DNA from: Candidatus Heimdallarchaeota archaeon
GTDB lineage: Archaea > Asgardarchaeota > Heimdallarchaeia > JABLTI01
Reading direction: 5' to 3'
NCBI GenBank assembly: GCA_019056785.1
Contig: DXJV01000019.1
Location: 1 to 64,000 of the forward strand
Length of the DNA: 64,000 bases
How positions within the stretch are numbered: position 1 is the first letter of the stretch; the number at the start of each line of letters is the position of its first letter. Below are positions 9,560-18,477 of the stretch, piece by piece. The position numbers and the translations under genes are program-made. A model generated the notes under the pieces. It saw nothing but the letters and a program-made list of their open reading frames with translations. It did no database searches and was not told the DNA's origin.

Positions 9560-10051
9560 CTACCCCAACCGGCTGTCATAGACGCCCTGGTCAATTTCTT
9601 TCTGCACTTCGCAGGGGTCTTTTCCCTCACAGGAAACCTTGCAGCTGAGCATCGTTCCAAGAATTTCTTTTACAAGGGCTTTTTTTGTTGAAGCAATACT
9701 TCCTTCTCGCTTAATTTCAGCAATTTTCAAAACTTGATCCATAGTCAGATTTCCAACAAATGGTTCTTCAGGAGCCTCTTCTGTGGAGCCCTTTCCACCT
9801 TTCTGTAATCCAGCCTCTTTAAGAATCAAGCCACTTGTAGTTGGAATCCCTACCTTTAGCTCAAAACTTTTGTCAGGATGAATGACAATTGTAACCGGTA
9901 CTTTCATACCTGCAAATTTGGCAGTTTCTTGATTGATTTTACTAATAACCGCACCAATGTTTACTCCAGTTGGTCCTAATGCAGGGCCTAATGGTGGCGC
10001 CGGCGTGGCTTTTCCGCCTTCGATAAGGCATTTAATTTCCTCATTGGCCAT
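9560..10051 (-). CDS. rpl11p: Large ribosomal subunit protein uL11
   Basis: This 163-residue protein is a component of the GTPase-associated centre and binds 23S rRNA with the L10/P1 stalk. The N-terminal PPLGPALGPTGVN motif and the SGLILKEAG segment identify uL11. The ATG has a good AGGTG Shine-Dalgarno 7 bases upstream. It stands alone here: the usual archaeal partners L1, L10 and L12 are not beside it. It is divergent from the second repeat surface protein. Confidence 0.96.
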   Translation of the reverse strand: MANEEIKCLIEGGKATPAPPLGPALGPTGVNIGAVISKINQETAKFAGMKVPVTIVIHPDKSFELKVGIPTTSGLILKEAGLQKGGKGSTEEAPEEPFVGNLTMDQVLKIAEIKREGSIASTKKALVKEILGTMLSCKVSCEGKDPCEVQKEIDQGVYDSRLG

Positions 10052-10120
10052 TTTTGTACACCTAATATTTATTACATAACGATTAGCAAGTCATAAACTA
10101 TATTACGGTCGACTTGGAAT

Positions 10121-10131
10121 GTTTATTTAAG
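10121..10131 (-). promoter_or_regulatory. TATA box for uL11
   Basis: On the minus strand this reads CTTAAATAAAC, about 70 bases upstream of the uL11 ATG. It predicts a leader of roughly 45-50 nt. Confidence 0.4.
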
Positions 10132-10191
10132 ACTTTTCTTTCACTTGATTATTTGTTGCTGGGGTATGTTTGTCAATTAGCATATCATTTG

Positions 10192-10200
10192 TTTATAAAT
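10192..10200 (+). promoter_or_regulatory. TATA box for the second repeat surface protein
   Basis: TTTATAAAT matches the archaeal TATA consensus closely. Transcription would be expected to start near 10220, upstream of both candidate start codons. Confidence 0.55.
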
Positions 10201-10282
10201 ATTGACTCTTCCTCTTGGTTATCCGCAATAAAAAGCTTTTTTTCTAATGTTATTACAAAAATATGTAAAGGATGAGTTAAAT

Positions 10283-12994
10283 ATGGCGAAACAGAACAAT
10301 CATGTTAAAACGCTCTTTGCAGCTATTTTAGCCGTGGGTCTTTCATTTTTAGTTGTATTGGCTTCGGGAGCCTTTGATCCATTTAAAAATCTGCAAACAA
10401 CCCCTTCGGTGGGGATAATTTTAACAACAAATCCAGAGGGAGACCCCAATGACTTTTCTCTAAATGCTTTTGTATTTAAAGGAGTGAGACAAGTTTCATC
10501 CACGGGATGGAACTCCTCTCAAACAAGATTGGGATATAACCCACAAACAGAGAGCGTTTTTATTAGCTGGCTCGATTATTATACACCTTTTACAAGCAAC
10601 GCCAAAACAACCCTTTTTTACAGTTATGGAAATAAAACAGTTACCGATTGGTCAGCCAATGTTTATCAAGTTAAAAATATGAATGGAACTATTCTTTCAG
10701 GCATCAACCCTTCAATAGATTTTGATAATACTGTACATTTTATCACAAGCGACATGCCCTCCAATAATTATGACCTTAATGAAACGCTTTTCATTGATGA
10801 AGCGGTGAAACAAGCAGAAACGCCCTTAATTGTTAATACAGGTAATTCAACTCTTCCTATCACTATTACTGATCACAAAGGCTTCATACATCTGGTTTGG
10901 CGAGACACCACCGATAATATAAATGGAGACCTCTATTATACCTTTTATAATGCAACTACCGGAAGCTGGAATGCTTCTTATAGCAAGATAACAACTGCCG
11001 CGGCTGTTGTTGAAAACTCTTCCCTTACAATTGCAATTGATGAGAATAACACCCTTCATTTGGTTTGGGTTGACAAACGGTCCGCAGAACAAGAATTGTA
11101 TTATTCCTATTTAGAGGAAAATGGCAGCTGGTCCACTGAAGAGAAAATTACTACTGTTGCCTATAGCCCACTGAATCCAAAAATGGCATATGACACTCAC
11201 AGTAAGAAGCTTTTATTGCTCTTCCGCGACACAGGCACTTCTAACAATCTTTACTATCTAAGCGCACCGGCAAAAGCCCAGGCAATAGATTGGAGCACAC
11301 CTCAAGCAATCAGCAATTATTTGGCAAAAAATGGCGACTTCGACATTTGTACGGACACTTACGGCAACGCCATTTTAGTTTTTGAGCGGAATGATGGTGT
11401 GCGGAACAACATTTATTTACATTATAAGAGCAGTAATGCTACAAACTGGGGCCCTCTTGAGATAGTTAGCAATCTTGCAACACCTGCTTATGACCCTTCA
11501 ATAATAGTGGCTGATGATGGCACTGTCTACATGGCTTATACCGAACTTCTAAATGGAAAAAAAGAAGTTTTCATCCGTTATGGGATTCTTGATTCAGATG
11601 GTGATGGCTTATCAGATTTAGATGAAATTAACATCTATGGAACAGATCCTTATGCAATGGACTCGGATGGAGACACGCTTTCAGATGGAGACGAAATTCT
11701 AATCTACAATACAAACCCCCTCTCGAGTGACACAGACAACGACCAAATGCCGGATAATTTTGAAATAAACTACTCTTTTGACCCCTTAAATGCGAGTGAT
11801 GCATCCTTGGATGTTGATCAAGACAATTTAACAAATCTAGAAGAATTTACCATCGGGACAAACCCGCTTGCCTTAGATACAGATCTTGACTTTCTATCAG
11901 ATGGGCAAGAACACCTCACCTATCATACTAATCCCCTGAATCCAGATACAGATGGGGATGGGCTGTTGGATGGTTATGAAACAACTTTTGGGCTTAATCC
12001 TTTGATAGCTGATGATATCAACGAAGATATTGATCATGATGGATTAACAACAGAGTTTGAATCCATCATCTGGACTGATCCTACTAACCCTGATACGGAT
12101 GGAGATGGTGTAACTGATGGACAAGAAGTAGCAGATGGCACCGATCCATTGGACCCAACAGATTATAAGGCAACGGAACCAACAAGAAATAATCGAAATA
12201 TCATTATCGGCATTCTTGTAGCAGGTGGAGCAGTTAGTGTTTTCTTACTTTTCGCTATTGTTGTTGCCCGACAATTCAAACCAAAGAAATCCTTACAGAG
12301 AAAAGAACTCGAACGAGAGGAGGCGCATTTTTCAGAAAAAGTGGGTGCTAAAGCAACAAAACCAAGGTTCGAATTTCAAAAACCAACTCCTAGGACAAAA
12401 GAAATAACTGAACTGCCAGAAACAACTCGAGAAGAACCTCCCCTCCAAGAAGAAAAGATTAAAGAAGTAAAAGTTAGCGAGCCTTCCAAGGAACCCTCTC
12501 CACCAGTGGATGAACAGCTTCTTTTAAAGAAAAAGAATGCTTTACGACAAGCAATTACTGCATTACAAAATTATGAAGAAGCATTAAGAAAAATGTTGAA
12601 AAAAGACCTGACACCCTTTAATGTAAGTACTATCACAAGAGAGGCTCTCACTGAATTTGCTGCAGATTCACAAGCATTACTTGGTGAAGCAAAAACAACA
12701 TGGTCAGCAACAATTTTACCATTAATCAAAGGTTTTGAAGAGCAACTTTTAGCAGATACTCTCGAAGCTGAAAAAATTCTTGATAATTGCAAAACAATTT
12801 CTGATAAAATCTTAGAAATCTTAGTTGCTCGTGAAATGGAAATCGTAGACGAAGAAGAAAAACGAGAGGAAATAAAGCGAAAAGCGCAAGAAGCACTAAA
12901 AAGTGAAGCACTACCCTCAGAGGGAGAAGGGGAAGAAAATAAGGTAGCTAAGAATGAACCCACAAGTGAACAGAATAAAAAAGAAGAGGAATAG
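10283..12994 (+). CDS. Thrombospondin type 3 repeat membrane protein with cytoplasmic coiled coil
   Basis: About 903 residues from ATG 10283, which has GGATGAG upstream; an in-frame ATG at 10247 would add 12. An N-terminal signal/anchor (TLFAAILAVGLSFLVVLASG) leads to a ~400-residue beta-propeller-like ectodomain with repeated HLVWVD-type strands. About eight Ca-binding DxDxDG motifs follow (DSDGDGLSD through DTDGDGVTDG). One transmembrane helix (NIIIGILVAGGAVSVFLLFAIVV) comes next, then a ~230-residue cytoplasmic tail rich in Glu/Lys and predicted helical. The layout matches the protein at 1-3283, so the two look like paralogues. I infer a cell-surface adhesin or sensor linking outside to cytoplasm. 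Confidence 0.85.
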   Translation: MAKQNNHVKTLFAAILAVGLSFLVVLASGAFDPFKNLQTTPSVGIILTTNPEGDPNDFSLNAFVFKGVRQVSSTGWNSSQTRLGYNPQTESVFISWLDYYTPFTSNAKTTLFYSYGNKTVTDWSANVYQVKNMNGTILSGINPSIDFDNTVHFITSDMPSNNYDLNETLFIDEAVKQAETPLIVNTGNSTLPITITDHKGFIHLVWRDTTDNINGDLYYTFYNATTGSWNASYSKITTAAAVVENSSLTIAIDENNTLHLVWVDKRSAEQELYYSYLEENGSWSTEEKITTVAYSPLNPKMAYDTHSKKLLLLFRDTGTSNNLYYLSAPAKAQAIDWSTPQAISNYLAKNGDFDICTDTYGNAILVFERNDGVRNNIYLHYKSSNATNWGPLEIVSNLATPAYDPSIIVADDGTVYMAYTELLNGKKEVFIRYGILDSDGDGLSDLDEINIYGTDPYAMDSDGDTLSDGDEILIYNTNPLSSDTDNDQMPDNFEINYSFDPLNASDASLDVDQDNLTNLEEFTIGTNPLALDTDLDFLSDGQEHLTYHTNPLNPDTDGDGLLDGYETTFGLNPLIADDINEDIDHDGLTTEFESIIWTDPTNPDTDGDGVTDGQEVADGTDPLDPTDYKATEPTRNNRNIIIGILVAGGAVSVFLLFAIVVARQFKPKKSLQRKELEREEAHFSEKVGAKATKPRFEFQKPTPRTKEITELPETTREEPPLQEEKIKEVKVSEPSKEPSPPVDEQLLLKKKNALRQAITALQNYEEALRKMLKKDLTPFNVSTITREALTEFAADSQALLGEAKTTWSATILPLIKGFEEQLLADTLEAEKILDNCKTISDKILEILVAREMEIVDEEEKREEIKRKAQEALKSEALPSEGEGEENKVAKNEPTSEQNKKEEE

Positions 12995-13006
12995 GAATCT
13001 CTTCTT

Positions 13007-13519
13007 TCAATTCTTTTTTTTATATAGTTCTTCTTGAAAAGCAATATATATCTGTTTGTTATAAAGAACCAGATAGACTTTTTGAAGAGTTAATGCAGAA
13101 AAGCTCGTTATAGTTTCGATCATTATTTTTGCGCATTCTCTAACAGGAAAACCAGCTACACCCGTCCCTAAAGCCGGAAAAGCAATTGAAGAAAGAGCCA
13201 GTTTCTCAGCGAGTTGCAGGCTTTTGAGCACGCTACTACGTAAAGATTCTGCAGTAATAAAACCATCATTTCGCATTGTAGCAGCATGAATAACATATTT
13301 TGCATTTAACTTGCCTGCGGTAGTTTCAACAGCATCTCCATGCTGAATGGGTCCTTTTTGCAAGGCTTCTTCTTCTATGATTTTACCACCCTTTCTTTTT
13401 ATTGCTCCCGCAACACCCGCGCCCATCCAAAGCTGATTATTTGCCGCATTCACAATTGCATCAGCATGGACTTCAGTTATATCTCCAAGCAACAATACTA
13501 TTTCCATCTTAATCACCAT
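13007..13519 (-). CDS. Macro domain protein (ADP-ribose binding/hydrolase)
   Basis: This 170-residue protein is a stand-alone macro domain. Visible motifs are GDITEVHADAIVNAANNQL (residues ~12-30), the glycine-rich GAGVAGAI loop, and ALGTGVAGFP near 135, which bind ADP-ribose or its derivatives. Members remove O-acetyl-ADP-ribose or mono-ADP-ribose from proteins; which applies is not decidable here. The ATG at 13507 (MEIVLLLGD) with GGTGA 5 bases upstream is an equally good start. It lies 26 bases after prolyl oligopeptidase on the same strand, so co-transcription is likely. Confidence 0.88.
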   Translation of the reverse strand: MVIKMEIVLLLGDITEVHADAIVNAANNQLWMGAGVAGAIKRKGGKIIEEEALQKGPIQHGDAVETTAGKLNAKYVIHAATMRNDGFITAESLRSSVLKSLQLAEKLALSSIAFPALGTGVAGFPVRECAKIMIETITSFSALTLQKVYLVLYNKQIYIAFQEELYKKKN

Positions 13520-13545
13520 TAGTATGAGGTTATTAATTGATTAGT

Positions 13546-15594
13546 CTAATCTAATTTCAAGCCACTTTTCCAACCTAAAAATGCATACATGTCAGTTTCA
13601 GTTTTTGCCAGTTGATTAAGAGGCTTTCCCACACCATGGCCGGCCTGCTGTTCGACAAATAACACAATAGGTTCATCTGAGCTTGTCGCCCATTGCAACG
13701 CTGCAGCCATTTTCATCGCATGATTTGCATCCACTCGAGAGTCCGAAGCAGCAGTGACCAGCATTGTTGCGGGATAAGCTGTCCCTTTTTTGACGTTGTG
13801 ATAAGGCGAATATTTCAACAAATAATCAAATTGTTCTTTATTTTCCGAAGAGCCGTATTCAGGAATCCAATAACGAGCAATTTTAAAGAGATGATAGCGG
13901 ATCATATCCAGTAAAGGAACACCAATATAAACAGCTGCGAACAACTCTGGCTGTTGTGTAAGTACTGCCCCTGTTAATAACCCGCCATTACTCCGGCCGA
14001 AAATCGCCAAATGATCCTTCGATGTATAGCGGTTTTGAATGAGCCATTTTGCAGCATAAATAAAATCATCAAAAACATTTTGCTTCTTTTCTAACATCCC
14101 ATCACGATGCCATTGTTCGCCATATTCAGATCCCCCACGCAAATTTGCAAGAGCAATTATCCCACCTTTTTTCAGCCAAAAGAATCGAGAGAACTTTAAG
14201 TAGGGAGGTTTGATGGGGATGTTAAAACCACCATAGCCACAGAGGAGGGTAGGGTTGTTACCATCTCGAGTAAGACCTTTCTTGTGAGCTAGAAACATTG
14301 AGACCTTTGTCCCGTCTTTCGATGGATACCAAATTTGTGTAACTTCATAATTCTCAGGATTGATAGGCGATTCAATTTCATTATAAATCGCCAACTTTTT
14401 TGTTGTAACATTGAACTTGTAAATTCGGGGTGTAATGAAGAATGATTGCAACCCAAAATAATTGTCGGCAAAGGTGCTTTTACTGATCTTTTTCCCAGAC
14501 GCTACTTGGTAAATTGAACAATAGGCTGGTAAATCAAGTTCTAAAAGAAAAGTGCCTTTTTTTGAATAGACTTTCAAGTAATCAGAAGCATTTCGCATTA
14601 CTTTTACCAAGATACTATCATCAACTATCAATACTTCACTGATAATATCCTCACTTTCGGGAATCACTTCGACCCAATGTTCCTCTGTGGGGGTTGCACG
14701 CTTTGTCTTATAAAGAGCCCAACGCGGATGGTTCTTATTTGTAAGAATCCAAATTTCACCATCAATTTCTGTTGCACTGAAAAGAAAATCCTCATTCTCC
14801 ACAATTGGTATTAAATGCCCATCTTTGAGATTAAAGAGAAAAAGATCATTGTTGGTATATTTCATCACCGATATAAGCAAGAACTGTTGGTCCTCTGTTA
14901 ATTCCACGAGATAATGGTTTGTTGGGGGATATCCTTCTCCGAAAATTTTCGGGTCCTCTTCCCAAGATGTTCCCAGCTTGTGGTAAAAAATATGCTTATT
15001 ATAGTTTTCTTCTCCCTCAGGCACCGTTCCTGGAATCGGATAACGCGTATAATAGAAGCCTTTTTCATTCTTTTCCCAACACAAACTACAAAATCGTGTT
15101 CGGGGAATTTTTTCTTGTAGAAGTTCATTTGTTTCTACATTCAATATATGAAGTTCGCTCCACTCATCCCCATTTGCCGATAAACCATAAGCGAGGAATT
15201 TACCACTCTTTGAGGGGTAAAACCAATCAAGGGCGACGGGATTTTTATTGCTTAATTGGTTAGGATTGACAACTTCTTTCACTTCGTTTGTTGCTTTATC
15301 TTGGCAATAAAGTATTGGTTGATCTTCTGTTGTTGATTTTTGATAAAAGAGGTATTGTTCGGTTTGAATCGGCACTCCCAATATCCCTAAAGAGAGCAAG
15401 TCCTTTATCTCTCGAAAATGCTTCTGATAATTAGGAACCTTTGAAAGTATTTGCTCGTAATATTTATGCTGCTTCTGAAGCCATTCTTGAACTTCAGGGG
15501 CATCAAAATTTTCCAACCAACGATAGGGGTCGTCCACTTTCTTACCGTGAATAATTTCCACAATCTCTTCCCTTTTTGTTTCCGGATAATTCAT
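13546..15594 (-). CDS. Prolyl oligopeptidase (S9 family)
   Basis: About 682 residues from the ATG at 15594, the usual family length. The N-terminal MNYPETKREEIVEIIHGKKVDDPYRWLE-type start is diagnostic, since POP family members begin with PxT..DPYRWLE. It is followed by a seven-bladed propeller and a C-terminal alpha/beta hydrolase. Counting from an in-frame upstream ATG 12 codons earlier, the catalytic Ser is in GRSNGG (547), Asp in ASDSRVD (630) and His in AGHG (665). It cleaves short proline-containing peptides in the cytoplasm. GGTG precedes the chosen start. No signal peptide is seen. The macro-domain gene follows. Confidence 0.93.
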   Translation of the reverse strand: MNYPETKREEIVEIIHGKKVDDPYRWLENFDAPEVQEWLQKQHKYYEQILSKVPNYQKHFREIKDLLSLGILGVPIQTEQYLFYQKSTTEDQPILYCQDKATNEVKEVVNPNQLSNKNPVALDWFYPSKSGKFLAYGLSANGDEWSELHILNVETNELLQEKIPRTRFCSLCWEKNEKGFYYTRYPIPGTVPEGEENYNKHIFYHKLGTSWEEDPKIFGEGYPPTNHYLVELTEDQQFLLISVMKYTNNDLFLFNLKDGHLIPIVENEDFLFSATEIDGEIWILTNKNHPRWALYKTKRATPTEEHWVEVIPESEDIISEVLIVDDSILVKVMRNASDYLKVYSKKGTFLLELDLPAYCSIYQVASGKKISKSTFADNYFGLQSFFITPRIYKFNVTTKKLAIYNEIESPINPENYEVTQIWYPSKDGTKVSMFLAHKKGLTRDGNNPTLLCGYGGFNIPIKPPYLKFSRFFWLKKGGIIALANLRGGSEYGEQWHRDGMLEKKQNVFDDFIYAAKWLIQNRYTSKDHLAIFGRSNGGLLTGAVLTQQPELFAAVYIGVPLLDMIRYHLFKIARYWIPEYGSSENKEQFDYLLKYSPYHNVKKGTAYPATMLVTAASDSRVDANHAMKMAAALQWATSSDEPIVLFVEQQAGHGVGKPLNQLAKTETDMYAFLGWKSGLKLD

Positions 15595-15744
15595 TATTTC
15601 ACACCAATTCTTGTTAAAGTAGAAGCACAAACATATTTGTATTTTTTTTTACCGAGAAAAAAAGACATAATTTATAGATAAAAATTAAAAGAAGGGAACA
15701 AAACAACCATCTGCATTATTAAAACTCTCTCCTCTGTGATAATA

Positions 15745-16911
15745 ATGATAACGGCACAACAAAAAACAAACAAGAAAGAAACTAAGGCAGGAAAACTTCT
15801 CATTGGATTTATTATTAATCCCATTGCCGGGGTTGGAGGGCGCATTGGCTTAAAAGGAAGTGACAATGCCGAAGAAGTCTGGGAGAAGCTTGCTTCAGGT
15901 GAAGGTAAGAAAGTTTCCTTGGAACGTGCCGAACGTTTTTTAAAAACAATTCCAGAACTTAAAGAGAAGATTAATTTTCTCACTTACGAAAGTGAGATGG
16001 GGGCAGATGTTTTAGAGAAAGAGGGGTTTAATTTTGAAATTATTGGTAAGATTCAAGGGGAAAGGCCAACACGCGAAGACACTATCAGAGCTGCGAGGGA
16101 GTGCTTGAAGCGGGGAGTTAAACTAGTAGTCTTTTTCGGAGGAGATGGGACAGCTTGTGACATGTTTGAAGCCGTCCAAGATAAAGTCCCCTTATTGGCT
16201 GTTCCGAGTGGTGTGAAAATGCATAGTGCGTGTTTTGCCCTCAACCCTGAAATTGGTGCGATGATTCTTAAACAATTCACAGAGGGGCAACTAAATCTCA
16301 CTCATGCAGAAGTCATGGATATTGATGAAGAAGCTTTTCGCGCCGGCAGGGTGAGTGCGAGTTTAAAAGGAATGGTTGAAATTCCTTACTTAAAATCTGC
16401 CTTTCAAGGCGGCAAGATGGCTTCTCCCGCAACCCAAGATGAGAAGCTTGACCAAAAGATCATCGCTCGACGCGTTTGTGAAGATATGGAAAGGGATACG
16501 CTCTATCTTTTGGGTTCAGGGACAACTTGCAAAGCAGTTGCCGATTACTTGGGAATTGAAAAAACCTTACTTGGGGTAGATGTCATCTATAATCGCAAAT
16601 TATTGGCACTTGACCAGAACGAACAACAACTACTCGAGTGGTTGGACAAATATCCAAAAGCAAAAATTATCGTCACTGTGATCGGAAACCAAGGGTTTAT
16701 TTTCGGACGTGGCAATCAACAATTCTCTCCCGCAGTCATTCGAAAAGTCGGCTTAGATAATATAATTTTAATCGCGACAATCTCGAAGCTTGAGAAAACA
16801 GAGAAATTACGCGTTGACACCGGCGACCCAGAATTAGATAAAGAATTACAGGGGTTTGTTAGAGTTATAACAAGTTATCATGAAGATTTGCTCATGCGTA
16901 TTGAAGAGTAA
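15745..16911 (+). CDS. ATP-NAD kinase-like protein (COG3199)
   Basis: About 388 residues. The diacylglycerol-kinase/NAD-kinase fold is shown by FIINPIAGVGGRIGLKGSD near the N-terminus and the nucleotide loop FFGGDGTACD (about residues 130-139), followed by PSGVKMHSACFAL. This pattern is typical of the archaeal COG3199 group, annotated as NAD or polyphosphate/ATP-NAD kinase. The substrate has not been inferred from residues here. A GTG three codons upstream (15736) is an alternative start. No clear Shine-Dalgarno is visible. It converges with gcvPB. Confidence 0.82.
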   Translation: MITAQQKTNKKETKAGKLLIGFIINPIAGVGGRIGLKGSDNAEEVWEKLASGEGKKVSLERAERFLKTIPELKEKINFLTYESEMGADVLEKEGFNFEIIGKIQGERPTREDTIRAARECLKRGVKLVVFFGGDGTACDMFEAVQDKVPLLAVPSGVKMHSACFALNPEIGAMILKQFTEGQLNLTHAEVMDIDEEAFRAGRVSASLKGMVEIPYLKSAFQGGKMASPATQDEKLDQKIIARRVCEDMERDTLYLLGSGTTCKAVADYLGIEKTLLGVDVIYNRKLLALDQNEQQLLEWLDKYPKAKIIVTVIGNQGFIFGRGNQQFSPAVIRKVGLDNIILIATISKLEKTEKLRVDTGDPELDKELQGFVRVITSYHEDLLMRIEE

Positions 16912-16937
16912 AAAAGAGAAAAAAAGAAAAGCGGTAA

Positions 16938-18476
16938 TTATTTTTCAGTTTGCCGTTCTTGATACATCTGCCAAGAAAGTATTGGTTCTTTGGCTGCAAG
17001 TACTTCATCGATTCGTGGTACAGCTGTGTTTTGTGGGGCATTTACCAATAACTCCGGTTGCTCGTGGCATTCCTTTGCAATTTGCTTCATCGCTTCTGCA
17101 AATTTATCAAGCGTTTGTTTAGTTTCTGTCTCTGTGGGTTCTATCATTAATGCCTCATGAACAATAAGCGGGAAATAGATTGTCGGAGCATGGAAACCTA
17201 AGTCAAGAAGCCGTTTTGCAACATCGAGAGTGGAAATGCCGGTTTCTTCTTTGAGTTTTTGTCCTTCAAGAACAAATTCATGCTTTCGTGGTGTTTCTGG
17301 AGCATATGGTAAGGTCCAAGCATTACACTCGAGAATTTTCTTCTTCAAGTAGTTAGCATTAAGCACTGCTTGTTCTGAAACTCGTTTTAACCCTTCGGCT
17401 CCTTGTGAGAGCATATATGCGTAAGCCCGGACGATAACGTTAAAGTTCCCCCAAAAGCCCTTTATCTTTCCAATGGATTTTGGCACATCAAAGTTCAGGT
17501 AGTATGTTCCTGTCTTTTTATCAAATTCCGGAAGCGGTTTTGGCAAATACGGAACGAGTTTTTCTACAACCCCTACTGGCCCTGCCCCTGGACCCCCTCC
17601 TCCATGGGGTGTTGCGAATGTTTTATGCAAATTGAAATGGATAGCATCAAACCCCATATCTCCAGGTCGACAACGGCCCATTATAGCATTGAAGTTTGCA
17701 CCATCGTAATAGAGTAGGCCACCGGCATCATGGACAATTTCAGCAATCTCGCAGATCTCTTGTTCAAATAATCCCAGCGTATTTGGATTTGTCAACATTA
17801 AAGCAGCGGTTTTTTCGCTTACTACAGCTTTTAGGGCTTCGAGGTCTACCAAGCCATTCTCTCGAGACTTTATAATAACTGTCCTATAACCTGCCATTGC
17901 TGCTGTTGCAGGATTCGTTCCATGAGCACTATCGGGGATTATAATTTCTGTTCGTTGCTCGCCTTCGCCATGGTCATAATGATAGGCACGGATAACCAGT
18001 ATACCTGTAAGTTCGCCATGTGCTCCGGCTGATGGTTGTAAAGTCGTTCGCTTCATTCCTGCAAGTTCGTTTAACATTTGTTCAGTTTCATAGAGAATTC
18101 GAATATTACCCTGAACAGTTCGTGCAGGTTGGAAGGGGTGGACATCAGACAATCGTCGATCCATGGAGAGAAAATCATTAATTTTCGGGTTGTATTTCAT
18201 CGTACAACTACCAAGAGGATAGAAGTTTGTGTCAACAGAGTAGTTCATTTGTGCCAAGCGCAAATAGTGCCTTGCTAATTGGAATTCTGCAACTGATGGG
18301 AGCTTTGGTGGTTCTTTCCGCAACATTTCCTTTGGAATCAGCTTATCTGTTGCAGGCACGTTTTTCATTATCTCAGGAGGAATTTCCGGTGCATAATATT
18401 TCGGATAGTTAGTGGGCTCAAGCTCAAAGACCAGTGGCTCTTGATAGTGTGCTTGTATTATTTCTTTCTTGTTCAT
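16938..18476 (-). CDS. gcvPB: Glycine dehydrogenase (decarboxylating) subunit 2
   Basis: This 512-residue protein is the C-terminal half of the split P-protein. With GcvPA it decarboxylates glycine and transfers aminomethyl to the lipoyl arm of GcvH. The PLP lysine lies in HLHKTFATPHGGGGPGAG, followed by the glycine-rich loop. NFYPLGSCTMKYNPK near residue 90 is the P-protein signature. The ATG has a strong GGAGGAG Shine-Dalgarno inside the 3' end of gcvPA, whose stop is only 1 base away, so translation is probably coupled. Confidence 0.96.
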   Translation of the reverse strand: MNKKEIIQAHYQEPLVFELEPTNYPKYYAPEIPPEIMKNVPATDKLIPKEMLRKEPPKLPSVAEFQLARHYLRLAQMNYSVDTNFYPLGSCTMKYNPKINDFLSMDRRLSDVHPFQPARTVQGNIRILYETEQMLNELAGMKRTTLQPSAGAHGELTGILVIRAYHYDHGEGEQRTEIIIPDSAHGTNPATAAMAGYRTVIIKSRENGLVDLEALKAVVSEKTAALMLTNPNTLGLFEQEICEIAEIVHDAGGLLYYDGANFNAIMGRCRPGDMGFDAIHFNLHKTFATPHGGGGPGAGPVGVVEKLVPYLPKPLPEFDKKTGTYYLNFDVPKSIGKIKGFWGNFNVIVRAYAYMLSQGAEGLKRVSEQAVLNANYLKKKILECNAWTLPYAPETPRKHEFVLEGQKLKEETGISTLDVAKRLLDLGFHAPTIYFPLIVHEALMIEPTETETKQTLDKFAEAMKQIAKECHEQPELLVNAPQNTAVPRIDEVLAAKEPILSWQMYQERQTEK

Positions 18477-18477
18477 T

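Noticed and set aside
12571-13044. Ser/Phe-rich minus-strand frame opposite the tail of the second surface protein
   Set aside because: It is the complement of Glu/Lys-rich coiled-coil codons; no independent start signal or motif.
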